A DNA stretch of 64,000 nt from contig NZ_JAIVLF010000005.1 of NCBI RefSeq assembly GCF_020524485.1, forward strand, positions 310,001 to 374,000, in the 5' to 3' direction. Origin of the DNA: Novosphingobium profundi. Lineage in GTDB: Bacteria; Pseudomonadota; Alphaproteobacteria; Sphingomonadales; Sphingomonadaceae. Of the stretch, positions 29,470 through 37,475 are shown piece after piece; position 1 is the first letter of the stretch; every line of letters begins with the position of its first letter. Below the pieces are notes generated by a model. That model did no database searches. It was not told the origin of the DNA and was given only the letters and a program-made list of their open reading frames with translations. The position numbers were made by a program, and so were the translations under genes.

Positions 29470-30774
29470 ATGAGACGCATTCTACAGGCTCTTCACAGCT
29501 TCGACTCATCGCTCGACCTTGCCCGCCGCCGCATTGCCACTGCCATCGGCGCGATCATCCTGGGGCTCATCGCCATCGCCTTTGCCTGGATGGGTGACAA
29601 GGCGCAGGAATTGTTCACCCGCTTCCAATCCGACAATATCTACCTGACCCTTGCGCTCACGCCTTGCGGCTTTGCCGCGATCGTGTGGTTCACCAACCGG
29701 GTCAGCCCGGCGGCGCGCGGCTCGGGCATCCCGCAGGTCATGGCCGCGACCAAGAACCTCGACCTCGCCTACACCCGGCTGCTCACGATCCCCACCGCGG
29801 TCGTGAAGCTGCTGCTGACCGTTGGCGTGCTGCTGGTGGGCGGCTCGGTCGGCCGTGAAGGCCCCACCGTCCAGATCGCGGCGGCCATCATGGTCGCCTG
29901 CCACAAGGTCATGCGCGTGCCGATGACGGCGGGCGTGCTCATCGCAGGCGGCGCCGCCGGTGTCGCGGCGGCCTTCAACACCCCGCTCGCCGGTGTCGCC
30001 TTCGCCATCGAAGAGCTCGCCTCCGCCTTCGAGCAACGCGTTGCCGTCCTCGTTATGGGCGCGGTCGTCATCGCCGGCCTCGTATCGCTCGGCATCGCGG
30101 GCGACTATGTCTACTTCGGCGTCATGCATGAGACGCTGGAACTGACCTCGGTGCTCCTCATCACGCCCGTCGCCGGGATCCTGGGCGGTATTGCAGGCGG
30201 CCTCTTTGCCCGCATCATGCTCTCCTTCGCGCGCAGCGGGCACCCGGTCTTCCAGGCCATCCGCAGGCGCCCGGTGCTCTCGGCCTTTGCCTGCGGCCTT
30301 GTTGTCGCCATCGTGGGCGTGGCCACAGGCGGTGCGACCTGGGGCACCGGCTACGAAACGACCAAGCTGATGATCGAGGGCGAATCCACCCCCTCGGGCT
30401 GGTTTGGCCCCGCCAAGTTCCTGGCGACGGCCGCAACGGCGGTCTCGGGAGCCCCGGGCGGTATCTTCGCCCCGTCTCTCTCCGTGGGCGCGGGCTTCGG
30501 TGAACTTCTCACGTTCGCGTTCCCCGACGACGCCATGCCTGCGGTCGTCCTCCTGGGCATGACCGGCTACTTCGTGGGCGTCGTGCGCGCGCCGCTTACG
30601 GCCGTCATCATCCTCATGGAGACCACCGCGAACCGGGGCATGATCCTGCCGCTCTTCCTGACCGCCATCATCGCCGACGCGGCCAGCAAGCTGGTGTGCC
30701 AGACCAAGCTCTACCACGGGCTCTCGCAGGGCTTCCTGCGCCAGGGAGAGGACAACCGCGAGCGGCAGGCCTGA
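29470..30774 (+). CDS. ClC-family chloride channel/transporter
   Basis: This polytopic membrane protein (434 residues from the ATG at 29470; a TTG at 29452 would add six) has the three chloride-selectivity motifs: GSGIPQ, GGSVGREGPTVQ and GAPGGIFAPSLSVGAG. The Glu in GREGP is the gating glutamate of proton-coupled exchangers. Eleven or so hydrophobic helices are seen. No C-terminal CBS domains are present. It probably exchanges chloride for protons. It ends at the bidirectional hairpin shared with the tRNA cluster. Confidence 0.93.
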   Translation: MRRILQALHSFDSSLDLARRRIATAIGAIILGLIAIAFAWMGDKAQELFTRFQSDNIYLTLALTPCGFAAIVWFTNRVSPAARGSGIPQVMAATKNLDLAYTRLLTIPTAVVKLLLTVGVLLVGGSVGREGPTVQIAAAIMVACHKVMRVPMTAGVLIAGGAAGVAAAFNTPLAGVAFAIEELASAFEQRVAVLVMGAVVIAGLVSLGIAGDYVYFGVMHETLELTSVLLITPVAGILGGIAGGLFARIMLSFARSGHPVFQAIRRRPVLSAFACGLVVAIVGVATGGATWGTGYETTKLMIEGESTPSGWFGPAKFLATAATAVSGAPGGIFAPSLSVGAGFGELLTFAFPDDAMPAVVLLGMTGYFVGVVRAPLTAVIILMETTANRGMILPLFLTAIIADAASKLVCQTKLYHGLSQGFLRQGEDNRERQA

Positions 30775-30819
30775 GCGCCCGCCCTCGCCCCTCCTCAGGC
30801 TCTCCGGAGCATAGACAAC

Positions 30820-30853
30820 AAAAAAGCCGCACTCCCGTGGGATGCGGCTTTTT
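30820..30853. terminator. Bidirectional terminator between the ClC gene and tRNA cluster
   Basis: AAAAAGCCGCA (30821-30831) pairs perfectly with TGCGGCTTTTT (30843-30853). A-tract and T-tract flank the stem on both strands, so it can end the rightward ClC transcript and the leftward tRNA transcript. Confidence 0.88.
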
Positions 30854-30878
30854 GATGCGATCAACGCTTGGAAGTGAA

Positions 30879-30955
30879 TGGTGCGCCCGGAACGATTCGA
30901 ACGTCCGACCCTCAGATTCGTAGTCTGATGCTCTATCCAGCTGAGCTACGGGCGC
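30879..30955 (-). tRNA. tRNA-Arg(ACG), copy 1
   Basis: This is a 77-nt cloverleaf with encoded CCA (TGG at 30879-30881 on the plus strand). The acceptor stem is GCGCCCG/CGGGCGC, the D arm contains AGCTCAGCTGGATAGAGC, the anticodon loop is CTACGAA (anticodon ACG) and the T arm has GTTCGAATC. It reads CGN Arg codons after A34 is edited to inosine. It is identical in sequence to the two other copies. Confidence 0.98.
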
Positions 30956-31005
30956 ACATGCACTTTGTGTTCCTTCTGATGCTGCAGCAGCCCATTTGGA
31001 ACAAG

Positions 31006-31082
31006 TGGTGCGCCCGGAACGATTCGAACGTCCGACCCTCAGATTCGTAGTCTGATGCTCTATCCAGCTGAGCTACGGGCGC
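31006..31082 (-). tRNA. tRNA-Arg(ACG), copy 2
   Basis: Same 77-nt gene as the copy at 30879-30955, with CCA encoded and anticodon ACG. It begins exactly 127 bases from copy 1, and the spacer is similar (GCATGCACTTTGTGTT..). This points to tandem duplication. Confidence 0.98.
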
Positions 31083-31132
31083 GCATGCACTTTGTGTTTC
31101 TCCTGAAACTCCAACAGACCATTCGGAGAAAA

Positions 31133-31209
31133 TGGTGCGCCCGGAACGATTCGAACGTCCGACCCTCAGATTCGTAGTCTGATGCTCTATCCAGCTGAGC
31201 TACGGGCGC
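31133..31209 (-). tRNA. tRNA-Arg(ACG), copy 3 (promoter-proximal)
   Basis: Third identical tRNA-Arg(ACG), again at a 127-base step. It is the first in the transcript. A good promoter lies 12 bases upstream of its 5' end. The three are probably processed from one precursor ending at 30821-30853. Confidence 0.98.
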
Positions 31210-31221
31210 GTTGGAGAGGCG

Positions 31222-31250
31222 CCTCTAGAAAAGGAATCGAAATCGGTCAA
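31222..31250 (-). promoter_or_regulatory. Promoter of the tRNA-Arg cluster
   Basis: On the minus strand TTGACC (31245-31250) and TAGAGG (31222-31227) are separated by 17 bases, close to the housekeeping sigma consensus. The predicted start is about six bases before the first tRNA. The -35 hexamer overlaps the mutT stop codon. Confidence 0.65.
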
Positions 31251-31732
31251 TGCCTATCTGCATATTTTTCTGAAAAATCGTGTTTCAGCCAAATCTTAAG
31301 TGCATCTGCCAGCGGGTAGTCGAGCGGCGGCATGGCCAATTTTCCAAGGCTTTGAGCCGCATACCATTGCGCCTGGCCGCCCTCCTGCGAGACCGGAGCC
31401 CCCTCCCACGCGCGCGCGGCATAGAGGAGAAGGATGAGCGCCCTGCGCCCGGATGCCCCGCCTGCAACCGCTCCCGCACTCCCTTCGCCCAAAAGGCCGC
31501 TGGCGAACCCCACAGGCACAAGCGATTCCCGATCCAGCCCCACGGCCAGTTCCTCTTCCATCTCGCGCACAGCGGCTTGCTCGGCGCTTTCACCGGGATC
31601 GACCTTGCCGCCCGGAAATTCCCAGAGCCCCGCGTGCATCGTTCCCTCAGGCCGTTGCTGCATGAGGACCTGCCCTTGCGCATCGACCAGCGCCACCGCG
31701 ACCACCACGAGCGGTGTCAGATTTTTTTCCAC
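31247..31732 (-). CDS. mutT: 8-oxo-dGTP diphosphatase, Nudix family
   Basis: The protein (161 residues from GTG 31732) has the Nudix box GGKVDPGESAEQAAVREMEEELAV spanning about residues 43-66, and LWEFPGGK just before it. MutT removes oxidised GTP from the nucleotide pool. The start at GTG 31732 has GAAGG six bases upstream. A TTG at 31774 would add 14 residues with a weaker site. The C-terminus carries a YPLADALKIW motif common in alphaproteobacterial MutT. It diverges from the Flp pilin pair. Confidence 0.85.
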   Translation of the reverse strand: MEKNLTPLVVVAVALVDAQGQVLMQQRPEGTMHAGLWEFPGGKVDPGESAEQAAVREMEEELAVGLDRESLVPVGFASGLLGEGSAGAVAGGASGRRALILLLYAARAWEGAPVSQEGGQAQWYAAQSLGKLAMPPLDYPLADALKIWLKHDFSEKYADRH

Positions 31733-31815
31733 TTTGCCGCCTTCATTTAATGAATCCTTAAGCTCGATCCGCAAGTTTCAACGTCAATCCAACCACGACG
31801 AGGGCCGAGGCCGCG

Positions 31816-32007
31816 ATGCTCCCCCTGACCAGAATGCAAACCCTGCTTCGCGACGCCCAGGGCGCGAGTGCAATCGAATACGGGTTGATCATGGGCCTCA
31901 TCACCCTCGTCATCGTAGTGGCCATGCAGAGCGTCGCCGACGAGACCATCGCGATGTGGGGCAACGTCAACGACAAGACCTCCGAGGCCATTTCATCATC
32001 GGGCTAG
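31816..32007 (+). CDS. Flp-type pilin subunit, first copy
   Basis: This 63-residue protein shows the type IVb prepilin pattern: a short basic leader, Gly before the cleavage site, ASAIEYGL with Glu at +5, then a hydrophobic helix (IMGLITLVIVVAMQS). TadV-type prepilin peptidase would cut after the Gly of DAQG. The start may be the ATG at 31816 or 31834. A second pilin lies 126 bases downstream. No other tad/cpa pilus genes are in the window. Confidence 0.85.
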   Translation: MLPLTRMQTLLRDAQGASAIEYGLIMGLITLVIVVAMQSVADETIAMWGNVNDKTSEAISSSG

Positions 32008-32133
32008 CCCTCTGCAGACTTAAACATTTTTCAACTATTCCAACCTACCAATCAAGACGTTCGGCAAGCCTGAGACAAAATGAAGGTGGGCCGGACCGGG
32101 TACATTAGACTGCTTTTCATCAGGAGACATTTC

Positions 32134-32307
32134 ATGAAGTTTCTCACCAAGCTGCGTCGCAACGAAGAAGGTGCCACCGCGATCGAATACGGCCTGATCG
32201 CCGCCCTCATCGCCGTTGCCGCGATCACCGCGATGACCAGCCTCGGCACCAACCTGAGCAACACCTTCAACAAGACCTCGACCACGCTGTCGAACGCGAA
32301 CACCTAA
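32134..32307 (+). CDS. Flp-type pilin subunit, second copy
   Basis: This 57-residue prepilin begins MKFLTKLRRNEEGATAIEYG. Cleavage after EEG leaves ATAIEYG with Glu at +5, and the helix GLIAALIAVAAITAM follows. It matches the common Flp/Fap consensus more closely than the preceding pilin. AGGAG lies eight bases before the ATG. A strong terminator follows. Flp pili mediate surface adhesion and biofilm formation. Confidence 0.92.
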   Translation: MKFLTKLRRNEEGATAIEYGLIAALIAVAAITAMTSLGTNLSNTFNKTSTTLSNANT

Positions 32308-32360
32308 TTTCGCAGGTCTACCGAGCCATTCGCCGTCCCGGCGATGGCGGGTCACAGAAG

Positions 32361-32390
32361 CGGGCGGCAGGGCATCCTGCCGCCCGTTTT
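32361..32390 (+). terminator. Terminator after the pilin pair
   Basis: CGGGCGGCAGG (32361-32371) pairs perfectly with CCTGCCGCCCG (32376-32386) around GCAT and is followed by TTTT. Confidence 0.9.
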
Positions 32391-32451
32391 CGTGTACCCC
32401 CAGCACGCCGTCGGAAATCTTTACAATACGACGACGCCCGCCCCGTCAGCC

Positions 32452-33342
32452 TCAACGCCCGGCCAAGGGGTGCCGCGCATTGACGAGCGCGACGAGCCGC
32501 GCGCTGTCGACATGGGTGTAGATCTGGGTAGTGGCGATATCGGCATGGCCCAGCAGCGTCTGCAGCACACGAAGATCCGCCCCGCCCTCCAGCAAATGCG
32601 TCGCAAAGGCATGGCGCAGGACATGGGGCGAAACCCTCGCCGGGTCGAGATCGGCCCGAACGGCAAGATCGCGTAGCAGCTGGAAAAGGCGAATCCGGGT
32701 CAGATGCCCGGAACTTCCGCGCGAAGGGAACAGGAAGCGCGAGCCCACCGCCTCCCCGCGCACCGCGAGCCAGCGCGAGAGAGCCCCGCGCGCACGCGTG
32801 CTGACAGGCACCATGCGCTGTTGCCCACCTTTACCCTGCACATGCAGAAACGGCGTGTCGCGCGGTACGCCAGCCAGTGGCAGGGATACGAGTTCGCTTG
32901 CGCGGAGCCCCGATCCGTAAAGAAGTTCCAACAGCGCCAGCAGGCGAACGGGTCCGCTCTCGCCATCTCGCGCCTCGTCCTCCGCCTGCGCGAGAAAGCG
33001 CGTCACGTCCTCACGCGAGAGCAGCCGGGGCAAGGGACGCCGCGTGCGTGGGCGCGGCAAGGCGGGCGAAGGATCGTCTTCGCGCAGCCCCTCATCGACG
33101 AGGAACCCGTAGAACTGGCGCAGGGTCGAACACTTGCGCGCAAGGCTGGAGGCCGAGAGCGAGGCCCAATGATCGGCAAGCGAGGCCAGCCTCTCTGCGT
33201 CCGCCCCAGCCAGGTCCCCCAGCGCCGACTGTGCGCCTTCCAGGTCCCTGCGATAGGCAGCAAGGGTGTTGGCGGCCGCACCGCGCTCGGCGGCCATCAT
33301 GGTGAGGAACGCCTCGAGCGGATCCTCCCGCAATGCCATCAC
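32452..33342 (-). CDS. xerD: XerD-like tyrosine recombinase
   Basis: This 296-residue site-specific recombinase has an N-terminal SAM-like core-binding domain (about 10-95). The catalytic domain shows the first Arg in GSGLRASEL, the HxxR motif HVLRHAFATHLL, LGHADIATTQIYTHV with the second His and the Tyr nucleophile. With XerC it resolves chromosome dimers at dif during division. Context (after an exported protein gene, not next to phage genes) favours the housekeeping role. XerC is not in the window. Confidence 0.88.
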   Translation of the reverse strand: MMALREDPLEAFLTMMAAERGAAANTLAAYRRDLEGAQSALGDLAGADAERLASLADHWASLSASSLARKCSTLRQFYGFLVDEGLREDDPSPALPRPRTRRPLPRLLSREDVTRFLAQAEDEARDGESGPVRLLALLELLYGSGLRASELVSLPLAGVPRDTPFLHVQGKGGQQRMVPVSTRARGALSRWLAVRGEAVGSRFLFPSRGSSGHLTRIRLFQLLRDLAVRADLDPARVSPHVLRHAFATHLLEGGADLRVLQTLLGHADIATTQIYTHVDSARLVALVNARHPLAGR

Positions 33343-33361
33343 GCCTCCATGCCGGTCGCGA

Positions 33362-35278
33362 TCAGGTGCGCGCGACCGCCTCGGCCGCGATCATGCGCGC
33401 CTCGGCCTCGAGACCAACTTCGCGCATGGCTGCCACGATGTGGTAAAGATAACGCGGGGTCATCTGCCTCCAGTTGGCGCCCTGCATGCCAAAGCCTGCC
33501 AGGATCACCACGCTTGCGGCATCGCCGCGTGCCGCCGCCGCATCGATGGCCCGCGTCCAGCGCGTCTCGCCATCGAGCGCCAAGGACAGATCGTTCGAAT
33601 AGCCCATCGCACGGCTGCGATCGATGCGGTTCAGCCCGGCCAGTCCGGCCACGAGGAACCCGGCCTTGCGCTTGCCCGCGCTCGCGTCCTCGTCGATGAA
33701 GCTGTCGAGGCTTCCCGACGATGCGCTCTGGTTGGCACCGGGCGCCGAGAGTACGATCAGTGCCCAGCCCTCGCTGCCACCTTCGACAACCGGCGCCCAG
33801 CGCGCCGCATTGGCATCGAAGCCGGCCGCCAGCATCGAGCCCAGCAGGGCCGGAGCTTCGGCAGCGACATCCTCGCTCGGTGCGATCCGCGCGGCGGCAG
33901 CGGCGGTCAGAACCCGCCCGCAATAGGCGCTGCCATCGTCCTCCAGCTCGCTCCACAGCGTGCGCATCGCCGCGATGCGCGCCGCCGACGAGGGAAGCGC
34001 GTAGGCATCGCGCAGGCTTTCCGCGCGCGTCTGCCAGGCACTGCCAGTATCGGGATCGGCATAAAGCTGCGCGTAGAGATCGACCAGCGCCGCGTTCGAG
34101 AGGATGCCCGAGGCCCCTGCCCGCACCGAGGCCTTCGCACGGCGCTCCAGGCCCACCATCGGCGCCAGCGCCGTGGCCGCATCATAACGTCCCTCGGTGG
34201 GGGCCATGAGCGATTCGGGCGGCGCAATGCCGACCCCGCGCGCCAGCGCATAACGCCAGGGGGTGAGGTCCGCGACATTGTCCCACTCGATCGTGACCGC
34301 ACGGCGCGCCTTGCCCGCCGCGCCCGCATAGCGCTGTGCCAGCAGGAGATCGATGCGCGGCATTTCCTTGCGGGTCATGTCCCGGTCGAGGCGCGACAGC
34401 GCGGCGTTGCTGTTGCCCCGAAACGCATCGCAGATGGCGCCTGCGACATTCCATTCGGCATCGCTTCGCATCGAGCCTTGCGTCGCCATGATCGGGCACA
34501 GACCCGTCATGTCCGCCGTACCGAGATAGACGTCGAGCACCTGCGCGCCGATCTCGGGCGTGTAGTTCGCGATATCAATGTCCTGCAGGAGCGCGCGGGC
34601 CGCATCATATTCGCCCATGCGCACCAGCAGGGCCACGCGCAGCGCGAGGAAATCCTGCGCGCTCATGCCCTCGGGCGCATCGAGGCGCGAGAGCAGCGCG
34701 CGGCGCAGCGCGATGTGCCCCCAGCGCGAAACCAGCGCGCCGCGATTCCCCGAAAGCGCCAGGCGCAGCAGCCCCGGGTCACCGTCCTGAAGCGAATCCG
34801 CCGCCAGACCGCCTTCATCGGCATCGAACAGGCCGACATGGGTCATCGCGCGGCGCGCCTGCGGGGGCATGTCGAACTCGACCTTGCGCCCGATCAGCCC
34901 CTCGAAATCTTCCGGGGACATCTTGGCCAATTCTTCCAGTGTGGGAAGGCGCTTGAGGGTGAGCCCGTCATCATTCCGGCGCGCATCATCTTCGGCCGCG
35001 ACCTGCTGCGGCAACGGCTGTACGACCGCCCCCTGGCCAGGCTGCGCCGAACCGGGCCGCGTCGCGGCAGCCGCAGGGCTTGGCGCGGCACTTGGCGCGG
35101 GCCGGTTTGCCGGACGCGCACTCGTGCGCGGCGCGGGCGTCGGCGCCGGGCTCGGCGTTGCGGCCGGCTTGGGATCCTGGAACATCTTGGGAAGGAGCGA
35201 CTCGGGCGAATCCTGCGCGACCGCCCAGGCCGACGTCAGGCTGAGCGCGGCGCCCGCAAGGAGATAGACCGCCCTCAC
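33362..35278 (-). CDS. Exported helical protein of unknown function
   Basis: The 638-residue protein has a signal peptide (MRAVYLLAGAALSLTSAWAVA, then QDSPES). A Pro/Ala-rich linker of about 55 residues follows. The remainder is a long helical region rich in Ala, Leu and Arg with repeated two-helix units, likely a solenoid (TPR-like). I do not recognise a named domain. It starts at a GTG that overlaps the stop of a 46-residue membrane protein, and ends 19 bases before xerD, so the three are probably one operon divergent from aroK. Confidence 0.75.
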   Translation of the reverse strand: MRAVYLLAGAALSLTSAWAVAQDSPESLLPKMFQDPKPAATPSPAPTPAPRTSARPANRPAPSAAPSPAAAATRPGSAQPGQGAVVQPLPQQVAAEDDARRNDDGLTLKRLPTLEELAKMSPEDFEGLIGRKVEFDMPPQARRAMTHVGLFDADEGGLAADSLQDGDPGLLRLALSGNRGALVSRWGHIALRRALLSRLDAPEGMSAQDFLALRVALLVRMGEYDAARALLQDIDIANYTPEIGAQVLDVYLGTADMTGLCPIMATQGSMRSDAEWNVAGAICDAFRGNSNAALSRLDRDMTRKEMPRIDLLLAQRYAGAAGKARRAVTIEWDNVADLTPWRYALARGVGIAPPESLMAPTEGRYDAATALAPMVGLERRAKASVRAGASGILSNAALVDLYAQLYADPDTGSAWQTRAESLRDAYALPSSAARIAAMRTLWSELEDDGSAYCGRVLTAAAAARIAPSEDVAAEAPALLGSMLAAGFDANAARWAPVVEGGSEGWALIVLSAPGANQSASSGSLDSFIDEDASAGKRKAGFLVAGLAGLNRIDRSRAMGYSNDLSLALDGETRWTRAIDAAAARGDAASVVILAGFGMQGANWRQMTPRYLYHIVAAMREVGLEAEARMIAAEAVART

Positions 35279-35415
35279 GGCTGCAGCTCCGGCACGGCGA
35301 CCGGCACGACCTGGTCCTCGATCGGCATCTCGCCGGCATCGATCCAGGCAACGGCCAGAACCGCACCTGCGGCCAGAACGACAAGCCCCATAGCCAGAGC
35401 CAAACGCCCACGCAT
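35275..35415 (-). CDS. 46-residue single-span membrane protein
   Basis: This small gene starts at ATG 35415 and its TGA overlaps the GTG of the downstream exported protein (GTGA). The sequence begins MRGRLALAMGLVVLAAGAVL, a basic N-terminus followed by one hydrophobic helix ending at WID. An acidic/Pro-rich tail GEMPIEDQVVPVAVPELQP follows. The start/stop coupling and clean membrane topology argue that it is real. The function is unknown; it may anchor or assist the exported partner. Confidence 0.65.
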   Translation of the reverse strand: MRGRLALAMGLVVLAAGAVLAVAWIDAGEMPIEDQVVPVAVPELQP

Positions 35416-35485
35416 TCTAATCGTCACTCGCCTTCCTTCACCGATGCTTGCGCTGCGACCTAGCGCAACTATAGGCGGTGGGGCA

Positions 35486-36061
35486 ATGGACGTTCAACAG
35501 ACCCGCTACTCGGCGCAGGAGATATCCGCGCTTGCCCGCCAGATCGATCGCCCCATCGTGCTCGTCGGTATGATGGGCGTCGGCAAGTCGAGCGTGGGCA
35601 AGCGCCTCGCCTCGATCCTCGACTGCCCTTTCGTTGACGCCGATGACGAGATCGAACGCTCGGCGCAGATGCCCATTCCCGAAATCTTCGAGACCTATGG
35701 CGAGGACTATTTCCGTGATGGCGAACGCCGCGTGATCGCCCGCCTCATGGCCGAGAACGAAGGCTGCATCGTGATCGCGACGGGCGGTGGCGCCTTCGTC
35801 AACGCACAAACCCGCGCACTCATCCTGGAAAAGGCAGTCACGATCTGGCTCGACAGCGACGTCGATACCCTGGTCGAGCGCACCGCGCGCAAGGACAACC
35901 GCCCCCTTCTCCAGAACGGCGATCCGCGCGAGATCCTGACGCGACTGCGTGAGACCCGCCAGCCCTTCTATGCGCAGGCCCCGATCCACATCGTCAGCGG
36001 ACAAGGGCCCCACGTCCAGACAATCAACAAGGTCTTGCAGGAACTTACCCAATGGCTGTGA
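35486..36061 (+). CDS. aroK: Shikimate kinase
   Basis: AroK (191 residues) phosphorylates shikimate in aromatic amino-acid synthesis. Walker A is GMMGVGKS (28-35), the shikimate site has VDADDEIER and YFRDGERR, and IATGGGAF is the third signature. The open frame begins far upstream, but the ATG at 35486 with GGTGGGG before it gives the usual N-terminus. It overlaps aroB by 10 bases, the typical aroKB pair. Confidence 0.95.
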   Translation: MDVQQTRYSAQEISALARQIDRPIVLVGMMGVGKSSVGKRLASILDCPFVDADDEIERSAQMPIPEIFETYGEDYFRDGERRVIARLMAENEGCIVIATGGGAFVNAQTRALILEKAVTIWLDSDVDTLVERTARKDNRPLLQNGDPREILTRLRETRQPFYAQAPIHIVSGQGPHVQTINKVLQELTQWL

Positions 36062-37167
36062 TCCGTGTCGACATCGCCCAGCGCCCCTACGAGGTCCGCG
36101 TGGGCCAGGGCCTCCTTGCCGAGATCGGTGCCGAGTGCCGCGGTTTTCTGCGCAAACGCGCCGTTCCTGTCATCACCGATGCGAACGTGCACGCGGCCTG
36201 GGGGAACGTCGTCGAGGCCTCGCTGCGCGCGCACGGCCACGAGGTTCACTGGCGCATCCTGCCCGCCGGCGAACAGACCAAGTCCTGGGACGAACTGGCC
36301 GCCACGGTGAACTGGCTTCTGTCGCTTGAAGTCGAGCGCGGCGACCATGTGATCGCGCTGGGCGGCGGCGTGATCGGCGATCTGACCGGCTTCTGCGCGG
36401 CGATCTTGAAGCGCGGCTGCAAGTTCATCCAGATCCCCACGACGCTCCTCGCCCAGGTCGATTCGAGCGTGGGCGGCAAGACCGCGATCAACACGCCTGC
36501 TGGCAAGAACCTCGTCGGTGCCTTCCACCAGCCCTCGCTGGTGCTTGCCGATCTTGCCGCGCTCGACACCCTGCCCGAACGCGAGCGCCTCGCAGGCTAC
36601 GCCGAAGTCGTGAAGTACGGCCTGATCGACGATGCCGATTTCTTCGCCTGGTGCGAGGCAAACGGTGCGGCCATGCTGGCGGGCGACGGCGCGCTTCGCG
36701 AATACGCAGTCGCCCACTCGGTCGCCGCCAAGGCGCGGATCGTGGCCGAGGACGAGTTCGAGACGACCGGCAAGCGCGCACTGCTCAACCTTGGCCATAC
36801 CTTCGGCCACGCCCTGGAAGCCGAAACCGGCTTTTCGAGCGACCTTCTTCACGGTGAGGGCGTGGCGCTCGGCATGGTGCTCGCCGCGCGTTATTCGGCG
36901 CGTCTGGGCCACATGAGCGCCGCCAGTGCCGAGCGCGTTGCCCGCCACATCGCCGAGGTCGGCCTGCGCGCCGAGATCGCCGAGCTTGGCCTTACTTGCG
37001 ACGGCGCCGCGCTGGTGCGCCACATGCTCCACGACAAGAAGATGGACGCGGGCACCCTGCCCTTCCTGCTGATGCAGGGAATCGGTAAGACCTATCTCGA
37101 CAAGAAGGTCGATCTTTCCGATGTCGCCCCCTTCCTCGACAGTGAACTGGCCCGCCTGACCAAGTAG
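36052..37167 (+). CDS. aroB: 3-dehydroquinate synthase
   Basis: AroB (371 residues) makes 3-dehydroquinate from DAHP using NAD and a divalent metal. Signatures are GGGVIGDLTGFCAA, IPTTLLAQVDSSVGGKTAIN, KNLVGAFHQP, EVVKYGLI and NLGHTFGHALE (metal-binding His). All key residues and the length are normal. It is translationally coupled to aroK. Confidence 0.97.
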   Translation: MAVIRVDIAQRPYEVRVGQGLLAEIGAECRGFLRKRAVPVITDANVHAAWGNVVEASLRAHGHEVHWRILPAGEQTKSWDELAATVNWLLSLEVERGDHVIALGGGVIGDLTGFCAAILKRGCKFIQIPTTLLAQVDSSVGGKTAINTPAGKNLVGAFHQPSLVLADLAALDTLPERERLAGYAEVVKYGLIDDADFFAWCEANGAAMLAGDGALREYAVAHSVAAKARIVAEDEFETTGKRALLNLGHTFGHALEAETGFSSDLLHGEGVALGMVLAARYSARLGHMSAASAERVARHIAEVGLRAEIAELGLTCDGAALVRHMLHDKKMDAGTLPFLLMQGIGKTYLDKKVDLSDVAPFLDSELARLTK

Positions 37168-37475
37168 TTTTCAGGGGGCGCCAAGTTCCTTCAAACTATC
37201 GCCACCATCCAAAAGGCGACGACATGTGTGCGGCGTGCGACCGTGCGCGCGCTCTGTTCGCAAAGCCGTCAGGAAATGGGAGTATGTATACGCATAGGTC
37301 GTCCCCGAGGCCCGATCGGGGAGCGGCGCGCATGCCACTTCGCGAATCCCCCTGACAGCGGCATGCACAGGCGGCAGGTCCCCACGGCCTGCCGCCGTCC
37401 GCGCCGGGAGCGATGCCCGGCCTCGGGAACGGCTACATGCCCCGGCGCATTCTCCTTTGCGAAAGGAGATACTCC
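37168..37475. other. 308-bp leader region of the DUF3008 gene
   Basis: No gene is seen here. At 37282-37298 it carries GTATGT-A-TACGCATAGG, nearly the same as a stretch upstream of topA (63152-63170, where the spacer is GTG). At 37451-37469 it holds the hairpin that covers the ribosome-binding site. A GGAAC at 37426-37430 lacks the matching CGTT for an EcfG promoter. Confidence 0.5.
37451..37469 (+). promoter_or_regulatory. Hairpin masking the Shine-Dalgarno of the DUF3008 gene
   Basis: TCTCCTTT (37451-37458), triloop GCG, then AAAGGAGA (37462-37469) make a perfect 8-bp stem. The 3' arm is the complete Shine-Dalgarno, six bases before the ATG at 37476. Such an arrangement is known from RNA thermometers and other translational switches. 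Its behaviour in the cell is not shown. Confidence 0.55.

Larger units (their letters stand above)
30879..31209 (-). repeat. Tandem array of three tRNA-Arg units, 127-bp period
   Basis: The tRNA genes start at equal 127-base steps and the two 50-nt spacers share their first half (GCATGCACTTTGTGTT). The rest has diverged. This is the footprint of unit duplication rather than independent tRNA genes. Confidence 0.8.

Noticed and set aside
30879-31209. CRISPR-like array
   Set aside because: The repeats are complete tRNA-Arg cloverleaves with encoded CCA.
32452-33342. Integrase of a genomic island beside the tRNA cluster
   Set aside because: The recombinase has XerD length and context, with no attachment repeats or phage genes between it and the tRNAs.
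33266-35485. Upstream extension of the aroK frame by about 740 codons
   Set aside because: The extension is antisense to the exported protein gene and Arg-rich; shikimate kinase homology begins at 35486.
37426-37450. EcfG-type stress promoter before the DUF3008 gene
   Set aside because: GGAAC is present but the expected CGTT at 16-17 bases is replaced by CATT.
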